A stretch of 64,000 nt of DNA from positions 434,001-498,000 of the forward strand of contig JANSXA010000003.1 of assembly GCA_024743175.1 (NCBI GenBank), given 5' to 3'. The notes under the pieces were generated by a model that saw only the letters and a list, made by a program, of their open reading frames with translations, ran no database searches and was not told the origin of the DNA. Shown here in pieces: positions 1-8,907 of the stretch. The position numbers were made by a program, and so were the translations under genes. The stretch is from Pseudomonadaceae bacterium. GTDB taxonomy: Bacteria > Pseudomonadota > Gammaproteobacteria > Pseudomonadales > Azotimanducaceae. Numbering within the stretch: the stretch's first letter is position 1; every line of letters starts with the position of its first letter.

Positions 1-591
1 AAACCGGAAGGATTTCTGGAACGGCAGGTACCCCGCTGGGTGGCGCAACTTGAGAGTTACAACCAGCTCGAAGGCTGGCCGGGTCTTTCTTCTCTGCCCG
101 GAATGGATGTCATTCCAGGTTGGCTTGAAGCGAACCGGCCCGCTGAGTTTACGCCCGGCATCATGCATGGCGACTACCATCTCGCCAATGTCATGTTTTG
201 CCATGACAGCGCTGAACTCGCTGCCATTGTTGACTGGGAGCTGTGCACGATTGGCGACCCTTTACTTGACCTCGGCTGGCTGATGGCGATGTGGCATGAT
301 CCGGAAGAGCAGGAGCGGCACGATCAACGGGAAACAAAGTCAATTCTGGCTGATGGCTTCCCCACCATAGAAGAAATGGTTGATCACTATGCGCAACGCA
401 CCACCCGCAATCTCGATTTACTGGGCTGGTATGGCGTGCTCGCATGTTTCAAGCTGGGTGCGATTCTGGAAGGCACCTACGCCCGGGCATGTGCGGGTCA
501 GGCGCCGGTGGAGACCGGTGATGCTCTGCACGCACATACTCTGGACCTGTTTAATCGAGCACTAAGAATGATAGGAAAAACAGATGGATAA
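1..591 (+). CDS. Phosphotransferase (APH-like) family protein, C-terminal part
   Basis: The reading frame is open from the first base, so the start lies outside the window; the GTG at base 40 is internal. The visible 196 residues carry the APH/choline-kinase fold signature: HGDYHLANV from base 166 (catalytic loop) and VDWELCTIGDPLLDL (metal-binding Asp region). Proteins of this subgroup are usually encoded beside acyl-CoA dehydrogenase, SDR and MaoC genes and are thought to phosphorylate a small hydroxylated or CoA-linked substrate; the substrate is unknown. It overlaps the next gene by 8 bases, so it is the upstream member of the same operon. Confidence 0.88.
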   Translation, partial: KPEGFLERQVPRWVAQLESYNQLEGWPGLSSLPGMDVIPGWLEANRPAEFTPGIMHGDYHLANVMFCHDSAELAAIVDWELCTIGDPLLDLGWLMAMWHDPEEQERHDQRETKSILADGFPTIEEMVDHYAQRTTRNLDLLGWYGVLACFKLGAILEGTYARACAGQAPVETGDALHAHTLDLFNRALRMIGKTDG

Positions 592-1336
592 ACTATTCGA
601 CTTTACCGATCAGGTGGCTGTGATCACCGGTGGCAGTCGGGGTCTTGGTCGGCAGATGGCGCTAGCCCTGGCTGAGCGAGGTGCGGATGTGGTCATTGCC
701 AGCCGTAAGCTGGACGCCTGTGAGGAAGTGGCAGGTGAAATCGAAGCCATGGGTCGCAAGGCAATGGCCCATGCCTGTCACGTCGGTCACTGGGATGAAC
801 TGAGTGGTCTGGTTGATGCGGTGTATGAACGTTTTGGTCGCATCGATGTTCTCATCAACAATGCTGGATTGTCGCCACTCTATCCGAGTCTGGGAGAGGT
901 GACTGAAGACCTGTTCGATAAAGTGGTAGCGATTAATCTGAAAGGGCCATTCCGCCTCATGGCACTGGCTGGTGAGAAGATGGCACAGGCGGGCGGGGGC
1001 AGCATTATCAATATTTCCAGTGTAGCCTCGCTGCGACCGTCACCCACCTCCGAACCCTACGGTGCAGCCAAAGCCGGGCTAAATGCATTGACGGGTTCTT
1101 TTGCATCAGCCCTCGGCCCGAAGGTTCGCGTGAACTGTATTGTTGCGGGGCCGTTTCTCACGGATATTTCGAAAGCCTGGGATATGGAGGCATTTGCTGA
1201 GCGTGCTGAGAACAATATCGCTCTGGAGCGTGGTGGGCAGCCTGACGAAATTGTTGGTGCGGCACTGTACTTTGCGAGCAAGGCAGGCTCCTTCACCACC
1301 GGCACAACCGTTACGGTGGATGGTGGCGTCAAGTGA
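584..1336 (+). CDS. SDR family NAD(P)-dependent oxidoreductase
   Basis: A 250-residue classical short-chain dehydrogenase. The cofactor motif TGGSRGLG is at residues 15-22, NNAG at 92-95, catalytic Ser in NISSVAS (about 145-146), and YGAAK (Tyr159, Lys163). The C-terminal TTVTVDGG motif is normal for the family. It oxidises or reduces an alcohol/ketone substrate that cannot be named from sequence. It overlaps the genes on both sides (8 and 4 bases), so it is translationally coupled inside the catabolic operon. Confidence 0.93.
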   Translation: MDKLFDFTDQVAVITGGSRGLGRQMALALAERGADVVIASRKLDACEEVAGEIEAMGRKAMAHACHVGHWDELSGLVDAVYERFGRIDVLINNAGLSPLYPSLGEVTEDLFDKVVAINLKGPFRLMALAGEKMAQAGGGSIINISSVASLRPSPTSEPYGAAKAGLNALTGSFASALGPKVRVNCIVAGPFLTDISKAWDMEAFAERAENNIALERGGQPDEIVGAALYFASKAGSFTTGTTVTVDGGVK

Positions 1337-2388
1337 AATACTCCGTCGCATTTGCCTCAGAAGTCGATTCATGGCGTTGGGCCAAGCGGGCTGAAGCGCT
1401 GGGTTTTTCTACGGCGTGGTTTTATGACACACAGTTGCTTAATCCTGATGTGTTTATCTGCATGGCCCTCGCTGCGCATGAAACTTCAACCATACGGCTG
1501 GGCACCGGCGTGTTGGTGCCTTCCAACAGGATTGCTCCGGTTGCTGCAAACGCGTTTGCGTCGCTGAACAAAATTGCACCCGGTCGAATTGATATTGGCA
1601 TTGGTACAGGTTTTACGGCGCGTCGTACGATGGGGCAAGGTGCTGTTAAGTTAAGCGAAACACGAGATTATATTGTAACAATGCAGGCGATGTTGCGCGG
1701 TGAAATCGCCGATTGGCGTGACGCAGACAAGATGCATAAGGTGCGATTTCTGGATCCTGAATTTGGATTGATTAACATCGAAGATGAGATGCCGCTTTGG
1801 TTCTCTGCCTTTGGCCCCAAGGCGCAAGAGTTGACTGCAGAGCTCGGCGCGGGCTGGTTGAATTTCGGCGTGCACAAAGCCGATTTAGCGATTGAGAATA
1901 TGCGGTCCGCCTGGCAGGCGGCGGGGCAGTCGCCTGAAAGTTTGCAGGCCAACCTGTTCTTCTTAGGGGCAGTGCTCACGGGTGACGCGGAAGAAGACAC
2001 TAACAGATTGATGGCACAAGCGGCGCCACAGGCGGCCGTCATGTTCCACAACATGGCGGATGAAGTGGGTGCGATGGGTGGTGCCAATATGGAAGCAGGC
2101 CCGCTTGGGGACATAGCTAATGAGTACTTAAAAGTGCACGCTCAATACGAACCCGAAGATGCCAGGTATCTGGAGAACCACCGCGGGCATCTTATGTACT
2201 TACGTCCTGAAGAGCGTCATATTACGCCTGAACTCGCTCGCTCAATGACGCTCAGTGGTACGCGCGAAGAGCTCGTCGAGCGCCTGCAGGACATCAAGCG
2301 CTCAGGGTACTCACAGGTTACGGTTCAAGTTGTGCATGGTCATGAGGCAGCGTTAGAAGAGTGGGCGGATATTTTTGCGGCACTCTAG
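1333..2388 (+). CDS. LLM class flavin-dependent oxidoreductase
   Basis: A 351-residue luciferase-like TIM-barrel protein. The N-terminal strand and GFSTAWFYDTQLLNPD region, the RLGTGVLVPSNR segment and the GRIDIGIGTGFTARR segment are typical of F420- or FMN-dependent LLM oxidoreductases. The ATG overlaps the SDR stop by 4 bases (ATGA-type coupling). With the MaoC and PrpD genes downstream it probably performs an oxidation in a ring or branched-acid degradation pathway; cofactor type and substrate are not decided by sequence reading. Confidence 0.88.
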   Translation: MKYSVAFASEVDSWRWAKRAEALGFSTAWFYDTQLLNPDVFICMALAAHETSTIRLGTGVLVPSNRIAPVAANAFASLNKIAPGRIDIGIGTGFTARRTMGQGAVKLSETRDYIVTMQAMLRGEIADWRDADKMHKVRFLDPEFGLINIEDEMPLWFSAFGPKAQELTAELGAGWLNFGVHKADLAIENMRSAWQAAGQSPESLQANLFFLGAVLTGDAEEDTNRLMAQAAPQAAVMFHNMADEVGAMGGANMEAGPLGDIANEYLKVHAQYEPEDARYLENHRGHLMYLRPEERHITPELARSMTLSGTREELVERLQDIKRSGYSQVTVQVVHGHEAALEEWADIFAAL

Positions 2389-2422
2389 TTCAATTGAAGA
2401 GTCTATTTGAGGTCAAAACAAC

Positions 2423-2947
2423 GTGAGCGAAATAGAAGAAGTTCTAAAGAGCGCAGTGCTACGAAAGCGCGGACAGGGGTACCATGATTTTGAAGTTGGG
2501 GAGACGATCAACCATCACTGGGGACGCACTATTACCGAGGCGGATGCCATTTCCTTCTGTCACCTGACGCTGGCGTATAACCCTTTGTACTTCAATAAGG
2601 AATATGCCAGAGAATTAGGGCACCCGGATATCGTGGTTAATCCGCAACTCGTGTTTAACGTCATTCTTGGTCTGTCCGTAGAGGTCTGCTCTGAAGGTCT
2701 CGGCGGGCCATTCCTGGGCGTTTACGATCTCAAATACCTGGAGCCAGTCTACCCCGGCGACACCCTGACGGCAGTGTCGGTTACGGAAGCTAAACGTGAA
2801 TCGCAGAGCACTGAAGGCCGCGGCGTAGTGACCTGGTTCAACGAAGGGTTTAACCAGCACGGTAACAAGGTCATTGAATACCGACGATCCAACCTGGCCA
2901 TCTGGAAAGGTCAGATGGGTGGCAGGAAGGAGAAGAAGGATGGGTAA
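2423..2947 (+). CDS. MaoC family dehydratase (first copy)
   Basis: A 174-residue single hot-dog MaoC-like protein with a GTG start. The opening block GYHDFEVGETINHHWGRTIT and the NPLYFN segment match the family active-site region, in which an Asp and a His hydrate enoyl-CoA thioesters. It is followed by a second, diverged MaoC gene overlapping by 8 bases; paired MaoC genes often form a heterodimer, which is inferred here. A purine-rich stretch at the end of this gene is the ribosome site of the next one. Confidence 0.85.
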   Translation: MSEIEEVLKSAVLRKRGQGYHDFEVGETINHHWGRTITEADAISFCHLTLAYNPLYFNKEYARELGHPDIVVNPQLVFNVILGLSVEVCSEGLGGPFLGVYDLKYLEPVYPGDTLTAVSVTEAKRESQSTEGRGVVTWFNEGFNQHGNKVIEYRRSNLAIWKGQMGGRKEKKDG

Positions 2948-3422
2948 ACTTGCCAGTCTCACAAGCCCGGACAACTATTTCGAAGATTTCGAAGTGGGAC
3001 AGACTATTCGTCATGCTCGAGGCAAAACCATAACCGAGCTGGAAAACGTTAACATCACTAACATGGTGATGAACACAGCGCAGGCACACTTTAATCTCGA
3101 TCAGATGAAGAAAACACCGTTAGGAAAAATTCTTTGTTATGGCGGTGTGAATTTTTCCCTTGTGCTTGGCCTTGCATCTCAGGATACCGTTGAGAACGCA
3201 CTTGCCGAGCTGGGTCTGGACAACATCCAACTGAAAGCCATGGTGTTTCATGGCGATACGCTCTATGCATATTCCAAGGTGCTGGAAAAACGTGAGAGCG
3301 ATCGCGAAGACGCCGGTATCGTTGTGTTTAAACACTTTGGCGTCAATCAGAACAAGGAGCTGGTGGCTGAAATTGAGCGTACTGCATTGATTAAGAAAAA
3401 GAGCCACTGGCTCGACCGCTGA
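2940..3422 (+). CDS. MaoC family dehydratase (second copy)
   Basis: A 160-residue MaoC-like protein. I place the start at the ATG at 2940 because the strong GGAAGGAGAAGAAGG stretch lies just upstream and the family alignment begins with YFEDFEVGQTIRHARGKTIT; a longer frame starting at 2874 would add 22 residues with no family support. It is diverged from the preceding MaoC protein but has the same layout (N-terminal D-F-E-V-G-x-T-I block, central helix NTAQAHFNLD, C-terminal strands). Probably acts with its partner as an enoyl-CoA hydratase. Confidence 0.85.
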   Translation: MGKLASLTSPDNYFEDFEVGQTIRHARGKTITELENVNITNMVMNTAQAHFNLDQMKKTPLGKILCYGGVNFSLVLGLASQDTVENALAELGLDNIQLKAMVFHGDTLYAYSKVLEKRESDREDAGIVVFKHFGVNQNKELVAEIERTALIKKKSHWLDR

Positions 3423-3452
3423 GAACTGGAATAAAACAAGGGAGTAAACCGC

Positions 3453-4748
3453 ATGGATTTTCTGGCGGCATGGGGAAAGTACAAAGAGCTGACCATTAAA
3501 GACCTGCCTGAGGAGGTGGTGACCGTAGCGAGTCAGTGTATACAGGACTGGTTCGGCTGTGCGGTAGCAGGCAGCACCGAACCCCTCGCGCAGATTCTTC
3601 GTGATCAGTTCGGTTACCGCAGCGGTGCCTGCACGGTGATCGGCAGTGACCTGAAACTGGATGCACCTACAGCAGCACTGCTCAATGGTGCCAGCGGTCA
3701 TGCGCTGGACTTTGATGACACCGGATCCAGAACCGGGTGCCATTCCACCGCGCCGGTACTGCCCGCAGCGCTGGCGGTTGCCGAAGAAATGGGACTCAGC
3801 AGTGAAGCGCTACTTACTGCATTTGTTGTAGGTGTGGAAGTAGTAGGACGGGTCCATTACGCCATGGGTACCGATCATTACCCGCGTGGCTGGCACACCA
3901 CAGCAACTTATGGTGCCTTTGGTGCCACTGCGGCAGTTGCGCATCTGTTAGGCCTTGATCAGGAAAAGTATGCCATTGCCATGGGGCTCGCTGCGTCTCA
4001 TGCCAGCGGCGTGAAAGCCAACTTTGGCACCATGACTAAGCCTTTGCATCCAGGGCACGCTGCGGAAAGTGGTGTTAACTGCGCGCGTCTGGCGGCCGCC
4101 GGTTTTACTGCTAATCCGGCAGCGGTTATGGGTAACCAGGGATATGTCCAGGCAGCCTCTAACGGCGCAGATCGTTCCGCCGAGTTGATGGCTGTGACGG
4201 ACGAGTGGTTGATTCTCGGCACTCTGTTCAAGTTCCATGCCGCCTGTCATCTGACGCATTCAGCGATAGAAAGTGTTCTGAAGATGCGCACCAGACTGAA
4301 TGTAGACGAATTGTCTTCCCTGACGATAACTGTCAATCCTGGTCTATTGGATATATGTGGTATTGAAGAGCCAACTACCGGGCTGGAGGGTAAATTCAGC
4401 CTGCGCGGCACGGCGTCTCTAGCGCTCAATGGCATTGACACCTCAAGTCCCGACACCTACGTGGATGAGGTAATCAGTAGCGAAGTTGTGCAGAGCCTGA
4501 TTCCCAAGGTAACCGTGGAAACTGACAAGGCCCTGACCCAATTCCAATCTAAAGTGGTGTGGGTAGATGCGTCGCAGAACGCTCACGAGGAGTTCTGTGA
4601 TATGTCGATTCCCGCAACCGATCTGAAGGCACAGGGTGACAAGCTGAAGCAGAAATTCTCTTCTCTGGTGAATTTTGGTAATGCGGACCATGATGCGATG
4701 AGCGCCAAGGTCCGGGATATCTTAACCAGTCAGCAGGTGCATTTGTAA
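3453..4748 (+). CDS. MmgE/PrpD family protein
   Basis: A 431-residue protein of the 2-methylcitrate dehydratase/aconitate-decarboxylase fold. Diagnostic segments are GHALDFDDTG near residue 85, RGWHTTATYGAFGATAAVAHLLG, and KPLHPGHAAESGVNCARLAA. PrpD homologues dehydrate tricarboxylates, but MmgE-type copies near MaoC and SDR genes act on other, uncharacterised acids. It starts at an ATG after GGGAG (about 3440), and closes the operon that starts upstream of the window. Confidence 0.92.
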   Translation: MDFLAAWGKYKELTIKDLPEEVVTVASQCIQDWFGCAVAGSTEPLAQILRDQFGYRSGACTVIGSDLKLDAPTAALLNGASGHALDFDDTGSRTGCHSTAPVLPAALAVAEEMGLSSEALLTAFVVGVEVVGRVHYAMGTDHYPRGWHTTATYGAFGATAAVAHLLGLDQEKYAIAMGLAASHASGVKANFGTMTKPLHPGHAAESGVNCARLAAAGFTANPAAVMGNQGYVQAASNGADRSAELMAVTDEWLILGTLFKFHAACHLTHSAIESVLKMRTRLNVDELSSLTITVNPGLLDICGIEEPTTGLEGKFSLRGTASLALNGIDTSSPDTYVDEVISSEVVQSLIPKVTVETDKALTQFQSKVVWVDASQNAHEEFCDMSIPATDLKAQGDKLKQKFSSLVNFGNADHDAMSAKVRDILTSQQVHL

Positions 4749-4791
4749 ATCATGGATATAGCCTGCTTCAGGCTGCTGAGGATGTTTGCAC

Positions 4792-5658
4792 ATGAGCAGG
4801 TTCTCCATTCAAACCGATTCAGGTACCAGGTACGACGAAAATGAAGATGCCGTCGGCTATGACGAATCGTTAGCACTCTGGCTGGTGGCTGATGGTATGG
4901 GCGGTCACGCCGCCGGCGAGGTCGCCAGCAAAATCGCGCGCGATACCTTTATTGAGCGCATCCGAACTGGTGAGAGCCACACCCAGGCGGCATTGAGCGC
5001 ACATTCCCAGATCGTCATATCTGGCGACGAGCATGAGGCACAATCAGGCATGGGTTCGACGATCGTAGCAATGCAGATTATCGATGAGCATGCCGCTCTG
5101 GTGTGGGTTGGGGACAGCCGTGTGTATCTCTGGCGGGCGGGTCACTTGAGCGTTGTGACACGTGATCACTCATACGTACAGACACTGATCGATCAAGGCC
5201 AATTGAGCGACGCAACCGCGCGTAATCACCCAAAGCGCAATATGGTCACTCAAGTGCTTGGCGTGGGAGACCCCCAACCGGAGACGGCATACCTAAGCCT
5301 GCGGCCTGGCGATTGGTTGATATTGTGTAGTGACGGTCTGAATGATGAACTGACGGACGGTGAAATAGCTGAACTGCTCGAATCCACTTACGATGTCTCC
5401 AACGTGGCTGAGTTACTTGTTAGTCAGGCCGTTCAAAATGGAGGACGCGATAATGTGAGTGTTATCGCGGTTGAGTATGAAAACCCATCCAAGTCACATG
5501 AAATCCCTGAAGATGTCACCGTAAAGTCGGACGGGGAAATTATGCCAACGGCTATCTGGGCCTCGATCCGAAGATTCCCTGGCAGGCCATTAGTGCTGGG
5601 TTTGATCGCTGCGCTGGCGCTTTTTTTAGCCTATTGGATAGTGATTGGTTTCAGGTAG
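4792..5658 (+). CDS. PP2C-family serine/threonine phosphatase with C-terminal membrane anchor
   Basis: A 288-residue protein. PP2C metal-site motifs are all visible: DENEDAVG, VADGMGGHAAGE, the DHSYVQ helix, CSDGLNDELTDGE and GGRDNVSVIAV. The last about 25 residues form one hydrophobic segment, so it is probably tethered to the inner membrane with the catalytic domain in the cytoplasm. I prefer ATG 4792, preceded by TGAGGA, to an in-frame TTG at 4786. The 3' end overlaps the convergent FHA gene by 8 bases. PP2C/FHA pairs normally accompany a Ser/Thr kinase, but none is visible here. Confidence 0.92.
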   Translation: MSRFSIQTDSGTRYDENEDAVGYDESLALWLVADGMGGHAAGEVASKIARDTFIERIRTGESHTQAALSAHSQIVISGDEHEAQSGMGSTIVAMQIIDEHAALVWVGDSRVYLWRAGHLSVVTRDHSYVQTLIDQGQLSDATARNHPKRNMVTQVLGVGDPQPETAYLSLRPGDWLILCSDGLNDELTDGEIAELLESTYDVSNVAELLVSQAVQNGGRDNVSVIAVEYENPSKSHEIPEDVTVKSDGEIMPTAIWASIRRFPGRPLVLGLIAALALFLAYWIVIGFR

Positions 5659-6274
5659 CTGCAACAACGACTGTTGCGCGATTATCTACTGATATTTTTA
5701 GTTCCGGACCACCCGGGTAAAGCAGCAGGGACGCATCGCCATCCAGCCGGGCGGTTTGAATTTTTTTTCCGTCCAATTCTGTGCCATTGGCGCTGCCCAT
5801 GTCGACAATCTGCCAATGCCCGTTGACCTGTTCGAATTTTACGTGGTGGCGTGACACCATCGGATCGGAAATCTGCAGCGCGCAGTCGTCGTCGCGTCCG
5901 ACCACAAAGTCCCTTGAAAATGTTTGGCTGCGACCCTGCCAGGTTGCGGTGACCGGAGGCATTATTGGGTCTCCTGCCAGAATAGTCATCTGTCCAGTCG
6001 GGTTTCTAGGGCCAAGATCGCGTTGCAGACCCGTCTTATCAAGTTCAAAAACCCAGGCAATCACAATGACGACAGGCGTGAGTGAGAAAATAGCTACAAG
6101 AAAGTAGCGCGATGCCCAGTCCGGGAAATCCAGAGCAGCAAAAATGTCCGGAGCGCCGGCTGAAAGACCCCAGGCCGCAGCCAGGTAAAAACTTGTTACC
6201 TAGAAAACTTTGCGTCGTTTTAGCTCACCCCAAAAAATCTGAATGCGCCTGGATGCCTTAGTTCTAACTTTCAT
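5651..6274 (-). pseudogene. FHA-domain membrane protein gene interrupted by an in-frame amber codon
   Basis: Reading from ATG 6274 the frame encodes FWGELKRRKVF, then TAG at 6202-6200, then continues in the same frame with VTSFYLAAAWGLSAGAPD, a hydrophobic segment, AWVFELDKTGLQRD and a C-terminal FHA domain (VVGRDDDCALQISDP, SRHHVKF, DMGSANGTELDG). The N-terminal LKRRKV...AW-FELT-type unit is the membrane module found in front of many proteobacterial signalling proteins, so both sides of the TAG belong to one 207-residue protein. A GTG at 6064 could restart translation but would cut the membrane segment. Either a recent nonsense mutation, a sequencing error or suppression. Confidence 0.82.
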
Positions 6275-6419
6275 TTACGACATGTGCTGCTTTCTCGATT
6301 TCAAGAGGCTAAGCGTGTTCGCAGCTGATGACAAGAGTTACGCGTTAAGCGACGAGATAGAGACGTATGGTGCTGTCACGTTTTAGTATAGGCTGCGGTT
6401 TTGTTCAGAAGAAGTGCAG

Positions 6420-7763
6420 ATGCAAAAGCCACGTTTTATCCTCGGTAAACTGTCCACCCTCCTGCTGGTCGCGCTGACATCGCTGGCAAGTGTCCACGCA
6501 AACAACGAACTGGCTCAGGCCATCGAAAACGATTACGCCGAACATCTGGAGCAACTGTTCGACCATTTTCACCGCAATCCAGAGCTTTCTCTGCTGGAGA
6601 CGAAAACCGCCGCGCGAATGGCAGAAGAGCTGCGGGCTGCTGGCTTTGACGTTACCGAAGACGTGGGTGGCACCGGTGTCATTGCCATGCTCGAGAACGG
6701 CCCTGGTCCGATGGTAATGATGCGTGCGGACATGGACGGCCTGCCAGTGGAGGAAAAATCCGGTCTTGAGAACGCTTCAAAAGCTACCCAGACGGATCCC
6801 ATCACGGGCAATCTGGTGCCAGTCATGCATGCCTGCGGTCACGATGTCCATATCACCAGCCTGGTTGGTACTGCGCGCCAGATGGTCGCGCGCAAACATG
6901 CATGGTCTGGCAAGCTGATGCTGTTGGTTCAACCGGCAGAAGAACGGGTACTGGGCGCGCGAGCGATGAAAGAAGACCGCCTGTGGGAGCGCTTCGGGCA
7001 ACCTGATTACGCCTTGGCCTTTCATGTTTCGTCAGAGTTCGAGGCGGGCAAAATTAATGTTATCGACGGCAGCCCTTACGCCGGAGCAGACACAGTGGAT
7101 ATACGCATTTACGGGATCGGGGCGCATGGTGCTTCGCCACATGCAGGTAAAGACCCGGTGCTGTTAGGCAGCCAGATTGTGGTTGCGTTGCAGACCCTTG
7201 TTGCAAGGGAATTGTCCCCGCGCGACCCAGGCGTTGTAACCGTCGGCTCCTTCCATGCAGGCTCGAAACACAACATTATTTCTGACTATGCTCATCTGCA
7301 GTTGACGGTTCGTAACACCAGTCCTGCGACGCGCGCCACGTTGCTCGAAGGTATTGAGCGCATTGCGGTCAATATGGGTCGGGTTGCAGGTCTTCCTGAA
7401 GATTTGTTGCCCGAAGTTGTTATTTCAGAAGAAAGCGTTCCGCCCACTACCAACAACTCGAAGCTGACCCAAAGGCTGCAAGGCGCATGGATTGAAAAAA
7501 TGGGTGAGAACGCCGTCATGAGTGTTGGTACCAAGGGCATGGGTGCTGAAGACTTCCCTTTCTTCACCACCGAACCTTACATTCCCAGCGTGTACTGGGC
7601 CATTGGTGGTACACCAAAGGAAGTCATCGAATATGCTGCGGCTGGCGGCCCACCCGTCCCCAGCCACCACTCACCATTGTTCAAAATCAGTCCTTCGCCG
7701 TCAGTACAACGAGGTGTTGAATCAACCGTGGTTGCACTCGAAGAGCTTCTGCAAACAAAATAG
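6420..7763 (+). CDS. M20-family amidohydrolase (exported)
   Basis: About 447 residues, with an N-terminal signal peptide ending near SLASVHA. The M20D/IAL-type metal motifs are present: HACGHDVH near residue 140, PAEE near 175, and the HGASPHAG dimerisation-domain motif. The family hydrolyses N-acyl amino acids or related amides in a di-metal site. ATG 6420 is chosen over GTG 6414 because AGAAG lies 6-10 bases ahead. Its stop directly abuts the stop of the convergent gene. Signal peptide implies periplasmic action, unusual compared with cytoplasmic hippurate hydrolases. Confidence 0.9.
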   Translation: MQKPRFILGKLSTLLLVALTSLASVHANNELAQAIENDYAEHLEQLFDHFHRNPELSLLETKTAARMAEELRAAGFDVTEDVGGTGVIAMLENGPGPMVMMRADMDGLPVEEKSGLENASKATQTDPITGNLVPVMHACGHDVHITSLVGTARQMVARKHAWSGKLMLLVQPAEERVLGARAMKEDRLWERFGQPDYALAFHVSSEFEAGKINVIDGSPYAGADTVDIRIYGIGAHGASPHAGKDPVLLGSQIVVALQTLVARELSPRDPGVVTVGSFHAGSKHNIISDYAHLQLTVRNTSPATRATLLEGIERIAVNMGRVAGLPEDLLPEVVISEESVPPTTNNSKLTQRLQGAWIEKMGENAVMSVGTKGMGAEDFPFFTTEPYIPSVYWAIGGTPKEVIEYAAAGGPPVPSHHSPLFKISPSPSVQRGVESTVVALEELLQTK

Positions 7764-8831
7764 TCAGTCTTCTCCTGAGGCAAGTGTTTCAGCTTCAAGC
7801 AAGCGCGCACCACGGAGTATGTTGCCAACAGCGTAGTTGCCCTCGTGGCAGGCGTATTCATAAACGCGCTCCTCAGGCCTTGTTGTCGCCGGCCAGACGA
7901 AATCACCCTGCCATGGCTCGGTCCACATACCCGGATCGTTAACCGTAAACTCATAGCGCAGGGAATCAGCGTCGATGCGAGTGAAGCGTTCAACGACATG
8001 TAATGTGGGGGTGGTGGAAATAAAACCCCAGTAGCCTTTGAAGTTTGTCGTGTCGACAACCAGGGTGTCTCCTTCCCACCAGCCGATGGAATCACCCAGC
8101 CAGAACTTCATATGCTCAGGCAGGTGTTCGGAATTCATCCGCACAACGCGAGCGTCATGAACCATCTCGTTGAGAATCATCACTTCGTCTTCGGTCTGCA
8201 CAATCCGATGCAGGTTGTTGTAGATCGACGGCAGTGCGGGCACTGCACCTCGGAAACTCGCCACACACCGGTCAGAGGCCAGGAGACGTTCCGGATGATC
8301 GAAGGGCCCGGGTCGGTCCCACTCTAACCAGTACGCGCTACCGTCGTTGTGGGTCAGCTGGTCTGCAACAATTCTCTGTCCCTCTATGGCCTCTGGTGTT
8401 AACGGTGGTTGGCGCCCGTCAGAGGGTTCAGTAATGATTGAGGTTCGGAACTTCCCCTCTACCAATGACATTGAATCGCCTGGATCAACCCAGAAACTAT
8501 TGTAGCCACCAACGTTACCACCCGCACCGCCTGTGCCGTCACCCCCTGCAGGCGGCGCACCACGATCAGGGTCGCTCGGCGCATCTGCGGCGGCTGTTCT
8601 TTCAGCGCGCATCTTTACGATCTTCTCAGCTTCTTCGGGGGTCATGTAAAGCGACTCGCCGAACTCTTCGGGTCTTTGAACGGGCGTGAGTGTGGCGATG
8701 TCGTAAGTACCGCTGAGGTCAGGCTTACCATTTTGTGTGCGAGGCATTTCACGCTCACCGGCCCAGAGCGGAGTGTTCAGAAGAAGTACCGCAACAGCGA
8801 ACAGTGGATAAAATAGAATGTTGATGCGCAT
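7764..8831 (-). CDS. Secreted protein of unknown function (PDLSGTYD type)
   Basis: A 355-residue protein with a clear signal peptide (hydrophobic stretch ending PLWAGE). It shows the opening TQNGKPDLSGTYDIATLTP, a glycine-rich linker around residues 94-112, and a C-terminal beta-rich region with WWEGDTLVVDTTNFKG and ERFTRIDADSLRYEFTV. Similar GKPDLSG..W / FKG proteins are frequent in marine gammaproteobacteria and Acidobacteria but have no known function. It lies 76 bases downstream of the phytanoyl-CoA dioxygenase gene on the same strand and may be the last gene of that operon. Confidence 0.82.
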   Translation of the reverse strand: MRINILFYPLFAVAVLLLNTPLWAGEREMPRTQNGKPDLSGTYDIATLTPVQRPEEFGESLYMTPEEAEKIVKMRAERTAAADAPSDPDRGAPPAGGDGTGGAGGNVGGYNSFWVDPGDSMSLVEGKFRTSIITEPSDGRQPPLTPEAIEGQRIVADQLTHNDGSAYWLEWDRPGPFDHPERLLASDRCVASFRGAVPALPSIYNNLHRIVQTEDEVMILNEMVHDARVVRMNSEHLPEHMKFWLGDSIGWWEGDTLVVDTTNFKGYWGFISTTPTLHVVERFTRIDADSLRYEFTVNDPGMWTEPWQGDFVWPATTRPEERVYEYACHEGNYAVGNILRGARLLEAETLASGED

Positions 8832-8907
8832 GATCAGAAGCTCCTAAGCGTAACTATAAATACAGGGTACAGGCAGACGCTCTTGGACGCTCGCCAAAAC
8901 GCAGCTC

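Noticed and set aside
3120-3743. 207-codon minus-strand open frame
   Set aside because: It is antisense to the MaoC and PrpD genes, which have clear family motifs; a shadow frame.
6200-6202. TAG read as pyrrolysine
   Set aside because: The family has no role for Pyl here, and Pyl use is very rare outside methanogens and a few anaerobes; mutation or error is simpler.
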